From an uncultured delta proteobacterium (GTDB lineage: Bacteria; Myxococcota_A; Polyangia; Polyangiales; Ga0077539), in contig CAIOSS010000509.1 of assembly GCA_903860995.1 (NCBI GenBank), forward strand, positions 1 through 8,680: a DNA stretch of 8,680 nt, given 5' to 3'. Both the position numbers and the translations under genes were made by a program. A model generated the notes under the pieces. It saw only the letters and a program-made list of their open reading frames with translations, was not told where the DNA came from and did no database searches. Positions 1-6,053 of the stretch are shown here, one piece after another (the stretch's first letter is position 1; every line of letters starts with the position of its first letter).

Positions 1-1
1 G

Positions 2-361
2 CGCGAACCCCTGGCTCCCACCGGTCCGAGCGGCGTGCTGCGGGGCGGTTCACGGGCGGCCTCCGGAGCCGGCGAACTGACGGTGACCGTCACCGCGGGT
101 CCGAGCGATGGACAAGTACTCCTGACCTGGCCTGCCGTGGCCGGCGCCGACCGCTACCGGGTCGAGCTGTTTTCCACCGAACTCGACACGCTGGCCGTGT
201 ATGGCCCTTTGTTCGAACTGGCGTTGGTGATCGACGCTGTCCGGTTGCGCGACGACGGCGCCGGCCCTGGCGCCGCTGCGGGCGTGTTGTGCCGGGTGCG
301 GGCGCTCGGCCGGGACGGCGAGTTGGCCGTCTCGCGGCTGGCGGGTCTGGCGCTGCCTTGA
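2..361 (+). CDS. C-terminal part of a protein with a fibronectin-III-like beta domain (5' end outside the window)
   Basis: The frame is open from the first bases of the window to the TGA at 359-361, giving 119 residues, so the true start lies upstream. The GTG at 35 has no ribosome binding site and is probably internal. After a Pro/Gly-rich linker, the pattern of a short strand, then LLTWPAVAGADRYRVELF, then a late strand with a CRVRALGRDGEL turn matches a fibronectin type III or related Ig-like fold. Such domains often end membrane-anchored anti-sigma-like or extracellular proteins, in which a W-x-P-V-x-GA-x-x-Y-x-V core is common. The N-terminal portion that would settle the role is missing. 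Codon use (GTG, CTG, some T-ending codons) resembles the next gene rather than the genes beyond 1600. The function is not known. The fold assignment is an inference from the strand pattern. Confidence 0.6.
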   Translation, partial: REPLAPTGPSGVLRGGSRAASGAGELTVTVTAGPSDGQVLLTWPAVAGADRYRVELFSTELDTLAVYGPLFELALVIDAVRLRDDGAGPGAAAGVLCRVRALGRDGELAVSRLAGLALP

Positions 362-417
362 CGCTGATTTGACCATTTCGGCATTTTTTTCAAGCCGCCT
401 GTGATTTTCAGAGTAAT

Positions 418-441
418 TTGGTCTCTTTGGTGGTGGACCAA
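418..441. promoter_or_regulatory. Inverted repeat TTGGTC-N12-GACCAA upstream of the FG-GAP gene
   Basis: A perfect 6-base dyad (418-423 with 436-441, spacer 424-435) sits in the 123-base spacer between the first two genes, 43 bases before the ATG at 485. The surrounding stretch, roughly 365-430, is clearly richer in A/T than the rest of the window. It includes a run of seven T at 384-390 and a TTGACC box at 369-374, so it plausibly carries the promoter. The dyad could be an operator or a 5'-UTR stem with a 12-base loop. No convincing -10 box at the right spacing was found. Confidence 0.3.
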
Positions 442-484
442 CGCATCCAGCCGGTCCGTATCTGCCATCCCTGGAGGCTGAGTC

Positions 485-1963
485 ATGTCGTCGATGCACT
501 CGCGGGTCGCCCCCGCCCGGCCCGGCTCTGGTCGGGCTCTCGCGGCCATCGTGCCGTTGGTCCTGATTTCCCTGCTGCTTCCCGTCGCGGCCCAGGCCGT
601 CTCGGCAGCCGCCGGCCATCCCCTGCTGAACCCGGCGAACCTGCCGGCGCCCCTGCAGCGACCGTTGCCGGCCGCCGCGTGGAACACCCCGGGGGCCGAC
701 AAGGCGCTGACGACGACGCCGTCGTGGGAATATTCGCCGGGCGGCGACTACAGCCGGGCCGGCACGGCGGTCACGACCGTCGGCGATCTGAACGGCGACG
801 GATACAGCGACGCGGCCATCGGCGCGCCGGCCATGCGCAACCCGGCGTCGAGCCGGCTCGGCGCCGTACTGCTCTTTGTTGGTTCGGCCGCGGGACTGCC
901 GCCCGTGCCCAGCCAGATTCTCTACGGCGTGCCCTACGCCAGCTACGCTGTGGAATTCGGCGCGGCCCTGGCGCCCGCCGGCGACATCAACAATGACGGC
1001 TTCGGCGACCTGATCGTCGGCGCTCCCGGCTATGGCGGCGACGGCGGCGTCTTCGTGTTCCTGGGTTCGGCGGGCGGCATGCAGGTGCCGCACGTCTGGT
1101 CGTGGACGATCGACGACTTCACCGGCGGCCGCGCGGGGCTGGGCCAGAGCGTGAGCCCGGCCGGTGACGTCGACCTGGACGGTTACGACGACATCATGAT
1201 CGCGGCCCCGTCGGCCTACTACGGCGGGCGCGGCAAAGTCCTGTTGTTCCGCGGCGGCGATGGCGGCCCGGGTCTGGCGCCTGCCTGGGAACGCATGGGC
1301 GAGGCAGAGGGCGACTATCTCGGTGGCGGTCTGGCGTTGGCGGGCGACGTGAACGCCGACGGTTACAGCGACATCGTCCTGGGGGCGCCGGGGGCCACCG
1401 GAGTCTTTCCACCCTTCTGGAATACCTATTACGGCAAGGCCATGGTCTTTCACGGCGGCCCCGGCGGCATGAATCTGGCGCCGACCAGCACCCTGTACGG
1501 CGAACAGTTCTCGACGAACTTCGGCCTGGCCGTCAGCGGCGCCGGCGACATGAACGGCGACGGCTATGCGGACCTCGTCGTCGGCGCGAGCACCAACGCC
1601 GCCAACGGCGCCAACACCGGGCGCGCGTACGTGTTCGTCGGGGGCGCCTCGCCCGCGATGGTCGCCGCGGTGACCTTCAGCAGCGCGGAGACCTCGGGCG
1701 GCAACGTCACCCTCCTGGGCGACCGCGCCGTGGGCGCCGGGGACGTCGACGGCGACGGCTTCGACGACGTGCTCATCCGCGCGGCCCGCGCGCCCGCCAA
1801 CGTGGGCCGCGAGGGCGGCCCCGGCGCGGTGTACCTCTTCCGCGGCGGGTCCACCCCGAGCTCGTCGCCCGCGTGGACGTCCATCGGCGTGGGCACCACG
1901 CAGGTCAACGAGTACGGCTACGGCCTCGCGCTGCGCGCATCCCGACGCCCGCGCTACCTCTAG
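485..1963 (+). CDS. Secreted FG-GAP (integrin-alpha-like) repeat protein, possibly chimeric or truncated
   Basis: The protein has 492 residues. The ATG at 485 is chosen because GGAGG lies at 473-477, seven bases upstream. A signal peptide is visible: basic start, hydrophobic core around residues 19-34 and a VAAQA cleavage-type site near 38. Six FG-GAP motifs with calcium-loop residues DxNxDG or DxDxDG follow, at D101-G106, D167-G172, D228-G233, D288-G293, D355-G360 and D420-G425. Each is followed by hydrophobic strands and, in the first four, a GAP or AAP turn. FG-GAP repeats normally form a seven-bladed calcium-binding beta-propeller in extracellular proteins, often with a C-terminal sorting domain. 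Here the protein stops in an arginine-rich tail (RASRRPRYL) in what should be the next blade, with no sorting domain. Repeats 5 and 6 have lost the GAP turn. Codon use changes inside repeat 5. The secreted propeller assignment is firm, but whether the 3' quarter belongs to the same native gene is doubtful. Confidence 0.85.
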   Translation: MSSMHSRVAPARPGSGRALAAIVPLVLISLLLPVAAQAVSAAAGHPLLNPANLPAPLQRPLPAAAWNTPGADKALTTTPSWEYSPGGDYSRAGTAVTTVGDLNGDGYSDAAIGAPAMRNPASSRLGAVLLFVGSAAGLPPVPSQILYGVPYASYAVEFGAALAPAGDINNDGFGDLIVGAPGYGGDGGVFVFLGSAGGMQVPHVWSWTIDDFTGGRAGLGQSVSPAGDVDLDGYDDIMIAAPSAYYGGRGKVLLFRGGDGGPGLAPAWERMGEAEGDYLGGGLALAGDVNADGYSDIVLGAPGATGVFPPFWNTYYGKAMVFHGGPGGMNLAPTSTLYGEQFSTNFGLAVSGAGDMNGDGYADLVVGASTNAANGANTGRAYVFVGGASPAMVAAVTFSSAETSGGNVTLLGDRAVGAGDVDGDGFDDVLIRAARAPANVGREGGPGAVYLFRGGSTPSSSPAWTSIGVGTTQVNEYGYGLALRASRRPRYL

Positions 1964-1995
1964 CGCCTGGACCTCAGCGGCGCGAGGCCAGGTGC
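1963..1995. terminator. Hairpin between the convergent FG-GAP and prs genes
   Basis: CCTGG (1966-1970) pairs with CCAGG (1988-1992) and CCTC (1972-1975) pairs with GAGG (1984-1987). A1971 is bulged and the loop is the eight bases 1976-1983. The stem can extend outward by a G-T and two G-C pairs to 1963/1995. It begins at the FG-GAP stop codon and overlaps the last codons of prs, as expected for a bidirectional terminator. There is no T tract on either strand, so termination activity is uncertain. Confidence 0.35.
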
Positions 1996-2921
1996 GCCAC
2001 GCTGTCGCCGCGGTGGATGCGGCCGATGGCGTCGGAGAGCAGGCCCGCGATGCTCACCACCGCGATGCGCGGGTCGCGCTTGGCCTCGGGCAGCGGGATC
2101 GAGTCGGTGATCACCAGGCGCCGAAGCGACGAGGCACGGATGCGCTCGACGGCCCGGCCCGACAGCACGCCGTGCACCGCGGCGGCCTCGACGGAGGCCG
2201 CGCCGAGGCGCATCACCAGCTCGGCGGCCTCGAGGATGGTGCCGCCGGTGGCGATCTCATCGTCGACGATGAGGGCGTGCCGGCCCCGCACATCGCCGAC
2301 GATGGTCTGCGGGATGGCGTGCTCGTCGTCGCCGACGCGGCGCTTGTCGATCACCGCGAGGGGGATGCCCAGCTCGTGGGCGAAGCGCCCGGCGTCCTTT
2401 GCTTCGCCGATGTCGGTGGCGACCACCACGCGCTCGCCGGGGGTGTCCGCGACGAGCGCGCCGCCCAGCACCGAGATGGCCGTGATGTGGTCCACCGGGA
2501 TGCGGAAGAACCCGTGGATTTGCGGCGAGTGAAGGTCCATCGCGAGGAGGCGCTGCGCCCCGGCGGTGGCGAGCAGGTCGGCGACGAGGCGCGCGGTGAT
2601 CGAGACCCCGGGCTCGTCCTGCTTGTCCGAGCGCACGTAGGGGTAGTACGGCAGCACGGCGGTGACCCGACCGGCGCCCGCGGAGCGCAGCGCGTCGACG
2701 AGGATGAGGGTCTCCATCAGCGACTCGTTGACCGGCGGGCACGAGGTCTGGACGACGAAGACGTCCCGGTCGCGGACGTTCTCCTCGACGCACACCTTCA
2801 CGTTCTCGTTGGAGAAGCGGTTGAAGCGCACGCGGCCGACGGCGACGCCGAGATGGCTCGCGATGGTCGCCGCAAGCGTGGGGTGCGAGCTGCCCGAAAT
2901 GATGACGGGGGGATGGGACAT
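1974..2921 (-). CDS. prs: Ribose-phosphate pyrophosphokinase (PRPP synthase), divergent clade
   Basis: At 315 residues it has the normal length for bacterial PRPP synthase. The family enzyme transfers pyrophosphate from ATP to ribose 5-phosphate in the cytoplasm, feeding purine, pyrimidine, His, Trp and NAD synthesis. Visible family blocks are the N-terminal ATP-site segment FSNENVKV (36-43), the region around YPYVRSDKQDEP (93-104), MDLHSPQIHGFF (128-139) with His131, the IDKRR segment (191-195) and the PRPP-binding loop VDDEIATGGT (219-228). Classical enzymes have FSDGE and YARQDR at the first two sites, so this copy carries substitutions next to the ATP pocket. The remaining signatures are intact, and I believe this variant pattern recurs in other bacteria. 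The ATG at 2919-2921 has no clear Shine-Dalgarno sequence. The gene is divergent from the sigma-factor gene with 92 bases between their starts, and convergent with the FG-GAP gene. Confidence 0.9.
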   Translation of the reverse strand: MSHPPVIISGSSHPTLAATIASHLGVAVGRVRFNRFSNENVKVCVEENVRDRDVFVVQTSCPPVNESLMETLILVDALRSAGAGRVTAVLPYYPYVRSDKQDEPGVSITARLVADLLATAGAQRLLAMDLHSPQIHGFFRIPVDHITAISVLGGALVADTPGERVVVATDIGEAKDAGRFAHELGIPLAVIDKRRVGDDEHAIPQTIVGDVRGRHALIVDDEIATGGTILEAAELVMRLGAASVEAAAVHGVLSGRAVERIRASSLRRLVITDSIPLPEAKRDPRIAVVSIAGLLSDAIGRIHRGDSVAHLASRR

Positions 2922-3013
2922 CGTGCCCGAGGAGGTACCCCACCTGGGCGCGCGCGCGCCAGCGCCCTTGACGCCGCGACGCCTCGCGGACGACCCTGTC
3001 GCTCCGTCGATCG

Positions 3014-3697
3014 ATGTCCATTCCCCTCGACCGCCAGCAACGCGACGCGCTCATCACCGCCCACCAGGGTCTCGTGCGGCGCGTGGCGCGGACGATGGTG
3101 CGGGCCGTCCCTCGGCACGTCACCGTCGACGACCTCGTGAGCTTCGGTCAGCTCGGGCTCATCGACGCCGCGACCCGCTTCGACGCCTCGCGCGGGGTGC
3201 AGTTCAACACCTTCGCGTACTACCGCATCCGCGGCGCCATCTTCGACCAGGTGCGCAAGGAGCACGGCCGCGACCCCATCTACCGCGCGCGGATGGGCGC
3301 CCGCGCCGCGGTCGACGACCTGCTCGAGGAGCGCGCCGCCGAGGGGGCCTCCGCGGTCGACGCCCTCGACGCCGCGCGCGCCCTCGCGGGGTTGCTGGAA
3401 GAGACCGCCACCGCGCTTCTGCTGGAAGAGACCGCCGAGGCGCTGCGCCCGCCGGAGGTGCCCTCCCCCGAGGCCGCGGCGATGGAGCAGGACACGGCGC
3501 GGGAGATCCGCGAAGCCCTGGTCGGCATGCCCGAGCGTGAGCGCGGCCTCGTCGAGAAGGTCTACCTGGAGGGGCTCACCATCGAGCAGGCGGGTATCCA
3601 GCTCGGGATGACCAAGGGCTGGGCGAGCCGGCTGCACGCGCGGGCCCTCGGGCGCCTGCGCGAGAGCCTCGCGCACTACGACTCACCGGGCGGGTGA
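3014..3697 (+). CDS. Sigma-70 family RNA polymerase sigma factor, FliA/WhiG type
   Basis: The protein has 227 residues. Region 2 spans about residues 12-88, with LVSFGQLGLIDAATRFD (41-57) and the -10 recognition/melting helix around FNTFAYYRIRGAIFDQVRKE (64-83). Region 4 spans about 166-220, with MPERERGLVEKVYLEGLT followed by a helix-turn-helix ending GWASRLHARALGRLRESL. There is no region 1.1, and the linker is short and acidic, as in group 3 sigma factors of the flagellar/sporulation (FliA/WhiG) class. These direct RNA polymerase to a small regulon and are often held by an anti-sigma factor, but no anti-sigma gene is adjacent here. The linker holds a 9-residue tandem duplication (LLEETATAL, LLEETAEAL). 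The ATG at 3014 has no obvious Shine-Dalgarno sequence. The target regulon cannot be read from this window. Confidence 0.88.
   Translation: MSIPLDRQQRDALITAHQGLVRRVARTMVRAVPRHVTVDDLVSFGQLGLIDAATRFDASRGVQFNTFAYYRIRGAIFDQVRKEHGRDPIYRARMGARAAVDDLLEERAAEGASAVDALDAARALAGLLEETATALLLEETAEALRPPEVPSPEAAAMEQDTAREIREALVGMPERERGLVEKVYLEGLTIEQAGIQLGMTKGWASRLHARALGRLRESLAHYDSPGG
3394..3436 (+). repeat. Tandem 27-base duplication in the sigma-factor linker
   Basis: The 16-mer GCTGGAAGAGACCGCC occurs at 3394-3409 and again at 3421-3436, a period of 27 bases (9 codons). It encodes two copies of a Leu/Glu-rich heptad-like unit between regions 2 and 4, keeping the reading frame. The linker therefore appears to have lengthened by a recent in-frame duplication, since flanking bases of the two units have already diverged. 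Confidence 0.7.
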
Positions 3698-3871
3698 GGC
3701 CCCCGCGTCGCCGAAGCGCACCGTGGGCGCGCGGCGGCTGATGCCCGTGCGGTCGGCGAAGACCGCCTGGAGAATGATCCCCGCCGCGAGCATCAGCACC
3801 AGGGCGAGCACCGTCAGGAGCGCGTAGCGCCCGGAGACCTCGCGGCCGTCGTTCTTGGTTGGGACATTCAC
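3683..3871 (-). CDS. Small single-pass membrane protein, 62 residues
   Basis: The reading frame starts with GTG at 3869-3871. The nearby ATG at 3865-3867 is in a different frame. A polar N-terminus (residues 1-15) is followed by one strong hydrophobic segment at about 17-38 (YALLTVLALVLMLAAGIIL and onward). A short basic and then Gly/Ala-rich tail follows. The stop lies inside the 3' end of the convergent sigma gene (15-base overlap). The start is 15 bases after the stop of the cytochrome-like gene, so the two probably share a transcript. There is no Shine-Dalgarno sequence, so translational coupling is likely if the gene is real. I do not recognise a family. The clear membrane helix and the operon-like spacing support a real gene, and accessory or assembly partner of the upstream protein is only a guess. 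Confidence 0.55.
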   Translation of the reverse strand: MNVPTKNDGREVSGRYALLTVLALVLMLAAGIILQAVFADRTGISRRAPTVRFGDAGASPAR

Positions 3872-3886
3872 TGGCTGGATTAGGGG

Positions 3887-4363
3887 TCAGCGGAGGGGCG
3901 GCGGCAAGGGCGCAGCGCACGATCGCACCGCGGCACCGCCGACCCAGCGGGCGAGCGCGCGGGCCTCGCACGAGGTGAGTCCGAAGGCCCCTGCGCCCGC
4001 GTGGGCCGGGCTGGTGGCGCGCAGCCACAAGGGGCTCTCCGCGGGGACGCCGCGGCCCGCGAAGGGGCGCACCGCGTCGAGCTCGGCGAGCATCGCCGCG
4101 GCGTGGGATGGCGCCGGGTCGAGGCGCATCGGCGCGGCCCCGCCGTGGCACGCACGGGCGCCGCAGCCCGCGCGGCGGAGCGCGGGGGCGATGGCGGTCA
4201 CGTAGCTGCCGGCGTCGAGGGGCGTGGATCGCGCTGGGGGCGCCGGGCGCGTGACCCACCAGCGGCTGAAGCCCAGCACCACGAGCACGGCGACCGCGAG
4301 CGCGAGGGGCAGCGCGGGCGACCCGGTGGCCGGGTCCGGGTCTCGGGCGCTCCGACGTCGCAT
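3887..4363 (-). CDS. Membrane-anchored cytochrome-c-like protein with CX4CH motif
   Basis: The protein has 158 residues. A basic N-terminus (MRRRSAR) precedes one hydrophobic segment at about 18-37, so it is an uncleaved anchor or signal, with the rest exported. The exported part opens with a helix ending in AGCGARACHGG, where Cys67, Cys72 and His73 form a CX4CH heme-attachment-like motif. Further on, GVPAESPLWLRAT (105-117) and SCEARALARWVGG (131-143) resemble the heme-pocket and closing helix of short c-type domains common in myxobacterial and planctomycete exported proteins. In those proteins the phrase G-x-P-x-x-S-x-L precedes a final helix ending in W-[IV]-x-x-G. Classical heme c sites are CX2CH, so heme binding here is plausible, not proven. 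Cys132 and Cys149 could form a disulfide. The gene is divergent from the acyltransferase gene, with 103 bases between their starts. Confidence 0.65.
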   Translation of the reverse strand: MRRRSARDPDPATGSPALPLALAVAVLVVLGFSRWWVTRPAPPARSTPLDAGSYVTAIAPALRRAGCGARACHGGAAPMRLDPAPSHAAAMLAELDAVRPFAGRGVPAESPLWLRATSPAHAGAGAFGLTSCEARALARWVGGAAVRSCAAPLPPPLR

Positions 4364-4466
4364 CGCCGCGGCAACATCTCACGGTTCGCGAGGCCCCGGG
4401 GGCTGCGCGGCGGGAGCGCGTCGCCCTTGTGGACGCGCGGACGGAGGCGGTACGGTACTCTGCGCC

Positions 4467-6053
4467 ATGGCGGAGGCCGCACCGATCTTCCATTTCAACG
4501 ACGAGCGGTCCTTCATCGTGGAGGAGGTCGTCGCGCGGGTGTCGCAGGCGGCGCGCGACCCGCTGCTGTTGCTCAACGACGCCGCGTGGTGCGAGATCCG
4601 CCGCCTCGAGGCGCGCCCCGGCAAGGAGCGCGCGGAGTACGAGCGCTTCCGCGAGCTCGCCCGCTCGCTCGGGCGCATCTCGGAGAGCGAGCGGCGGCGG
4701 CGCGTGGAGGAGGTCGCGCGGCACTACGCGAAGGACATCGCGGGCAACTTCGACCCGCGGGTGTACGCCCTCTCGACGAAGGTGCTGCCCACGGCGCTCT
4801 CGCTGCTGCTCTCCCCGAAGGACCTCTCGCTGGGCCTCCGCGCGAGCGGCAAGCTGCGCGAGCACCTCGTCACGCAGGGCCCCATCGAGCGCATCCGCGC
4901 GCTCTCCCGCCGCGGCACGGTGATCTTCGCCCCGACGCACCTCTCCAACCTCGACTCGGTGGTCTTCGGCTTCGCGCACGACCGCGAGGGCCTTCCCCCG
5001 GCGACCTACGGGGCCGGGAAGAACCTCTTCACCAACCCCTTCCTCTCGTACTTCATGCAGAACCTCGGCGCGTACCGCGTCGACCGGCGCATCCGGCACG
5101 ACCTCTACAAGGAGGTGCTGAAGACCTACTCCAGCGTGCTCATCGAGCGCGGGTACCACTCGCTCTTCTTCCCGGGCGGCACCCGATCGCGCTCGGGCAT
5201 GGTCGAGGAGAAGCTCAAGCTCGGGCTGCTCGGCACCGGGGTCGAGGCCTTCGTGCACTCGCTCCGGCGCGCGCACCCGCAGCGGGTGTTCGTCGTGCCC
5301 GCGACGATCAACTACATGCTCACGCTCGAGGCCTCGACGCTGATCGCAGACTACCTCGCGGAGGTGGGGCGCAACCGCTACATCATCGAGGACGACGAGA
5401 GCACCCGCGTCGAGCGCGTGGTCACCCTCGTCCGCAAGCTGGTGATGACCACCGGGTCGGTGGTCATCCGCTTCGGCGAGCCGATGGACCCCTTCACCAA
5501 CCGCGTGCTGGATGACGGCCGCTCGGTCGACCTGCGCGGTCGCACCGTCGACCCCGCGACCTACGTCACCCGCGACGGGCAGCCCGTCATCGACGAGGCC
5601 CGCGACGCCCAGTACACGCGCGAGCTCGGCGAGGCCATCTGCCGGTCGTACGCCAGGGAGACCGTGCTGCTCGCGTCGCACCTCGTCGCCGGGGCGGCCT
5701 TCGGCAAGCTGCGCGACGCCTTCCCGGGCGAGGACCTCTTCAAGCTGCTGCGCCACCGCGACGAGGTGTTCGTTCCGGGCGACGAGATGGAGCGACGCGT
5801 GGCTGACCTGATCGACCGCGCACGGGCGCTCGAAGACCGCGGCCTGGTGGTGCTCGGCCCGGGCGTCCGCGGCGCCCCGGCGTCGGCGGTGCTCGAAGCG
5901 GCCACGCGCGCCTGGTCGGGCTACCACACCCACGCCGTGCTGCGGCCCGCGCAGGGAGGCTTCGTGCTCGGCGACACCAACCTCCTCCTCTACTACCAGA
6001 ACCGCCTCGCGGTGACCGGCCTCGGCTTCCACCCGGGCCGACGGAGAGGCTGA
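4467..6053 (+). CDS. plsB: PlsB-like glycerol-3-phosphate acyltransferase family protein
   Basis: The protein has 528 residues. The family puts the first acyl chain on sn-glycerol 3-phosphate at the membrane face. The ordered acyltransferase blocks are visible: HX4D in THLSNLDS (157-164, His158 and Asp163), block II GAGKNLF (182-188), block III FPGGTRSRSG (235-244) and block IV VVPATINY (276-283). An N-terminal helical extension of about 140 residues and a C-terminal extension of about 250 are as expected for PlsB rather than for the short PlsC. Block III has Gly237 where the family normally has Glu (E-G-[GT]-R). The ATG at 4467 is chosen because the protein similarity begins there. The frame is open further upstream but that stretch is low-complexity Arg/Ala. 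GGAGG at 4443-4447 is too far for a ribosome site. A weak TACTCT box at 4456-4461 leaves a nearly leaderless transcript possible. The stop overlaps the next start (TGATG), so the two genes are co-translated. Confidence 0.85.
   Translation: MAEAAPIFHFNDERSFIVEEVVARVSQAARDPLLLLNDAAWCEIRRLEARPGKERAEYERFRELARSLGRISESERRRRVEEVARHYAKDIAGNFDPRVYALSTKVLPTALSLLLSPKDLSLGLRASGKLREHLVTQGPIERIRALSRRGTVIFAPTHLSNLDSVVFGFAHDREGLPPATYGAGKNLFTNPFLSYFMQNLGAYRVDRRIRHDLYKEVLKTYSSVLIERGYHSLFFPGGTRSRSGMVEEKLKLGLLGTGVEAFVHSLRRAHPQRVFVVPATINYMLTLEASTLIADYLAEVGRNRYIIEDDESTRVERVVTLVRKLVMTTGSVVIRFGEPMDPFTNRVLDDGRSVDLRGRTVDPATYVTRDGQPVIDEARDAQYTRELGEAICRSYARETVLLASHLVAGAAFGKLRDAFPGEDLFKLLRHRDEVFVPGDEMERRVADLIDRARALEDRGLVVLGPGVRGAPASAVLEAATRAWSGYHTHAVLRPAQGGFVLGDTNLLLYYQNRLAVTGLGFHPGRRRG

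Noticed and set aside
381..390. Run of seven T after the first gene as an intrinsic terminator
   Set aside because: No GC-rich stem of useful length precedes it.
50..1453. Minus-strand open frame of 467 codons opposite the FG-GAP gene
   Set aside because: It is antisense to repeated calcium-loop motifs. The apparent repeats in it are only the complement of the FG-GAP repeats, and no ribosome site or domain is seen.
780..1590. Regularly spaced similar segments that could be mistaken for a DNA repeat array
   Set aside because: They are in-frame FG-GAP codons for D-x-[ND]-x-D-G loops with diverged flanks and variable spacing of about 180-200 bases, so they are protein repeats and not a CRISPR or satellite.
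4427..4461. Promoter TTGTGG / TACGGT or TACTCT before the PlsB-like gene
   Set aside because: Only three of six positions match in each box, and the spacing is long or ambiguous. It is mentioned in the gene entry as a possibility but not listed as a feature.
4224..4466. Longer N-terminus for the PlsB-like protein
   Set aside because: The added residues are Arg/Ala/Gly-rich and unlike the family. The frame there overlaps the 5' end of the divergent cytochrome-like gene.
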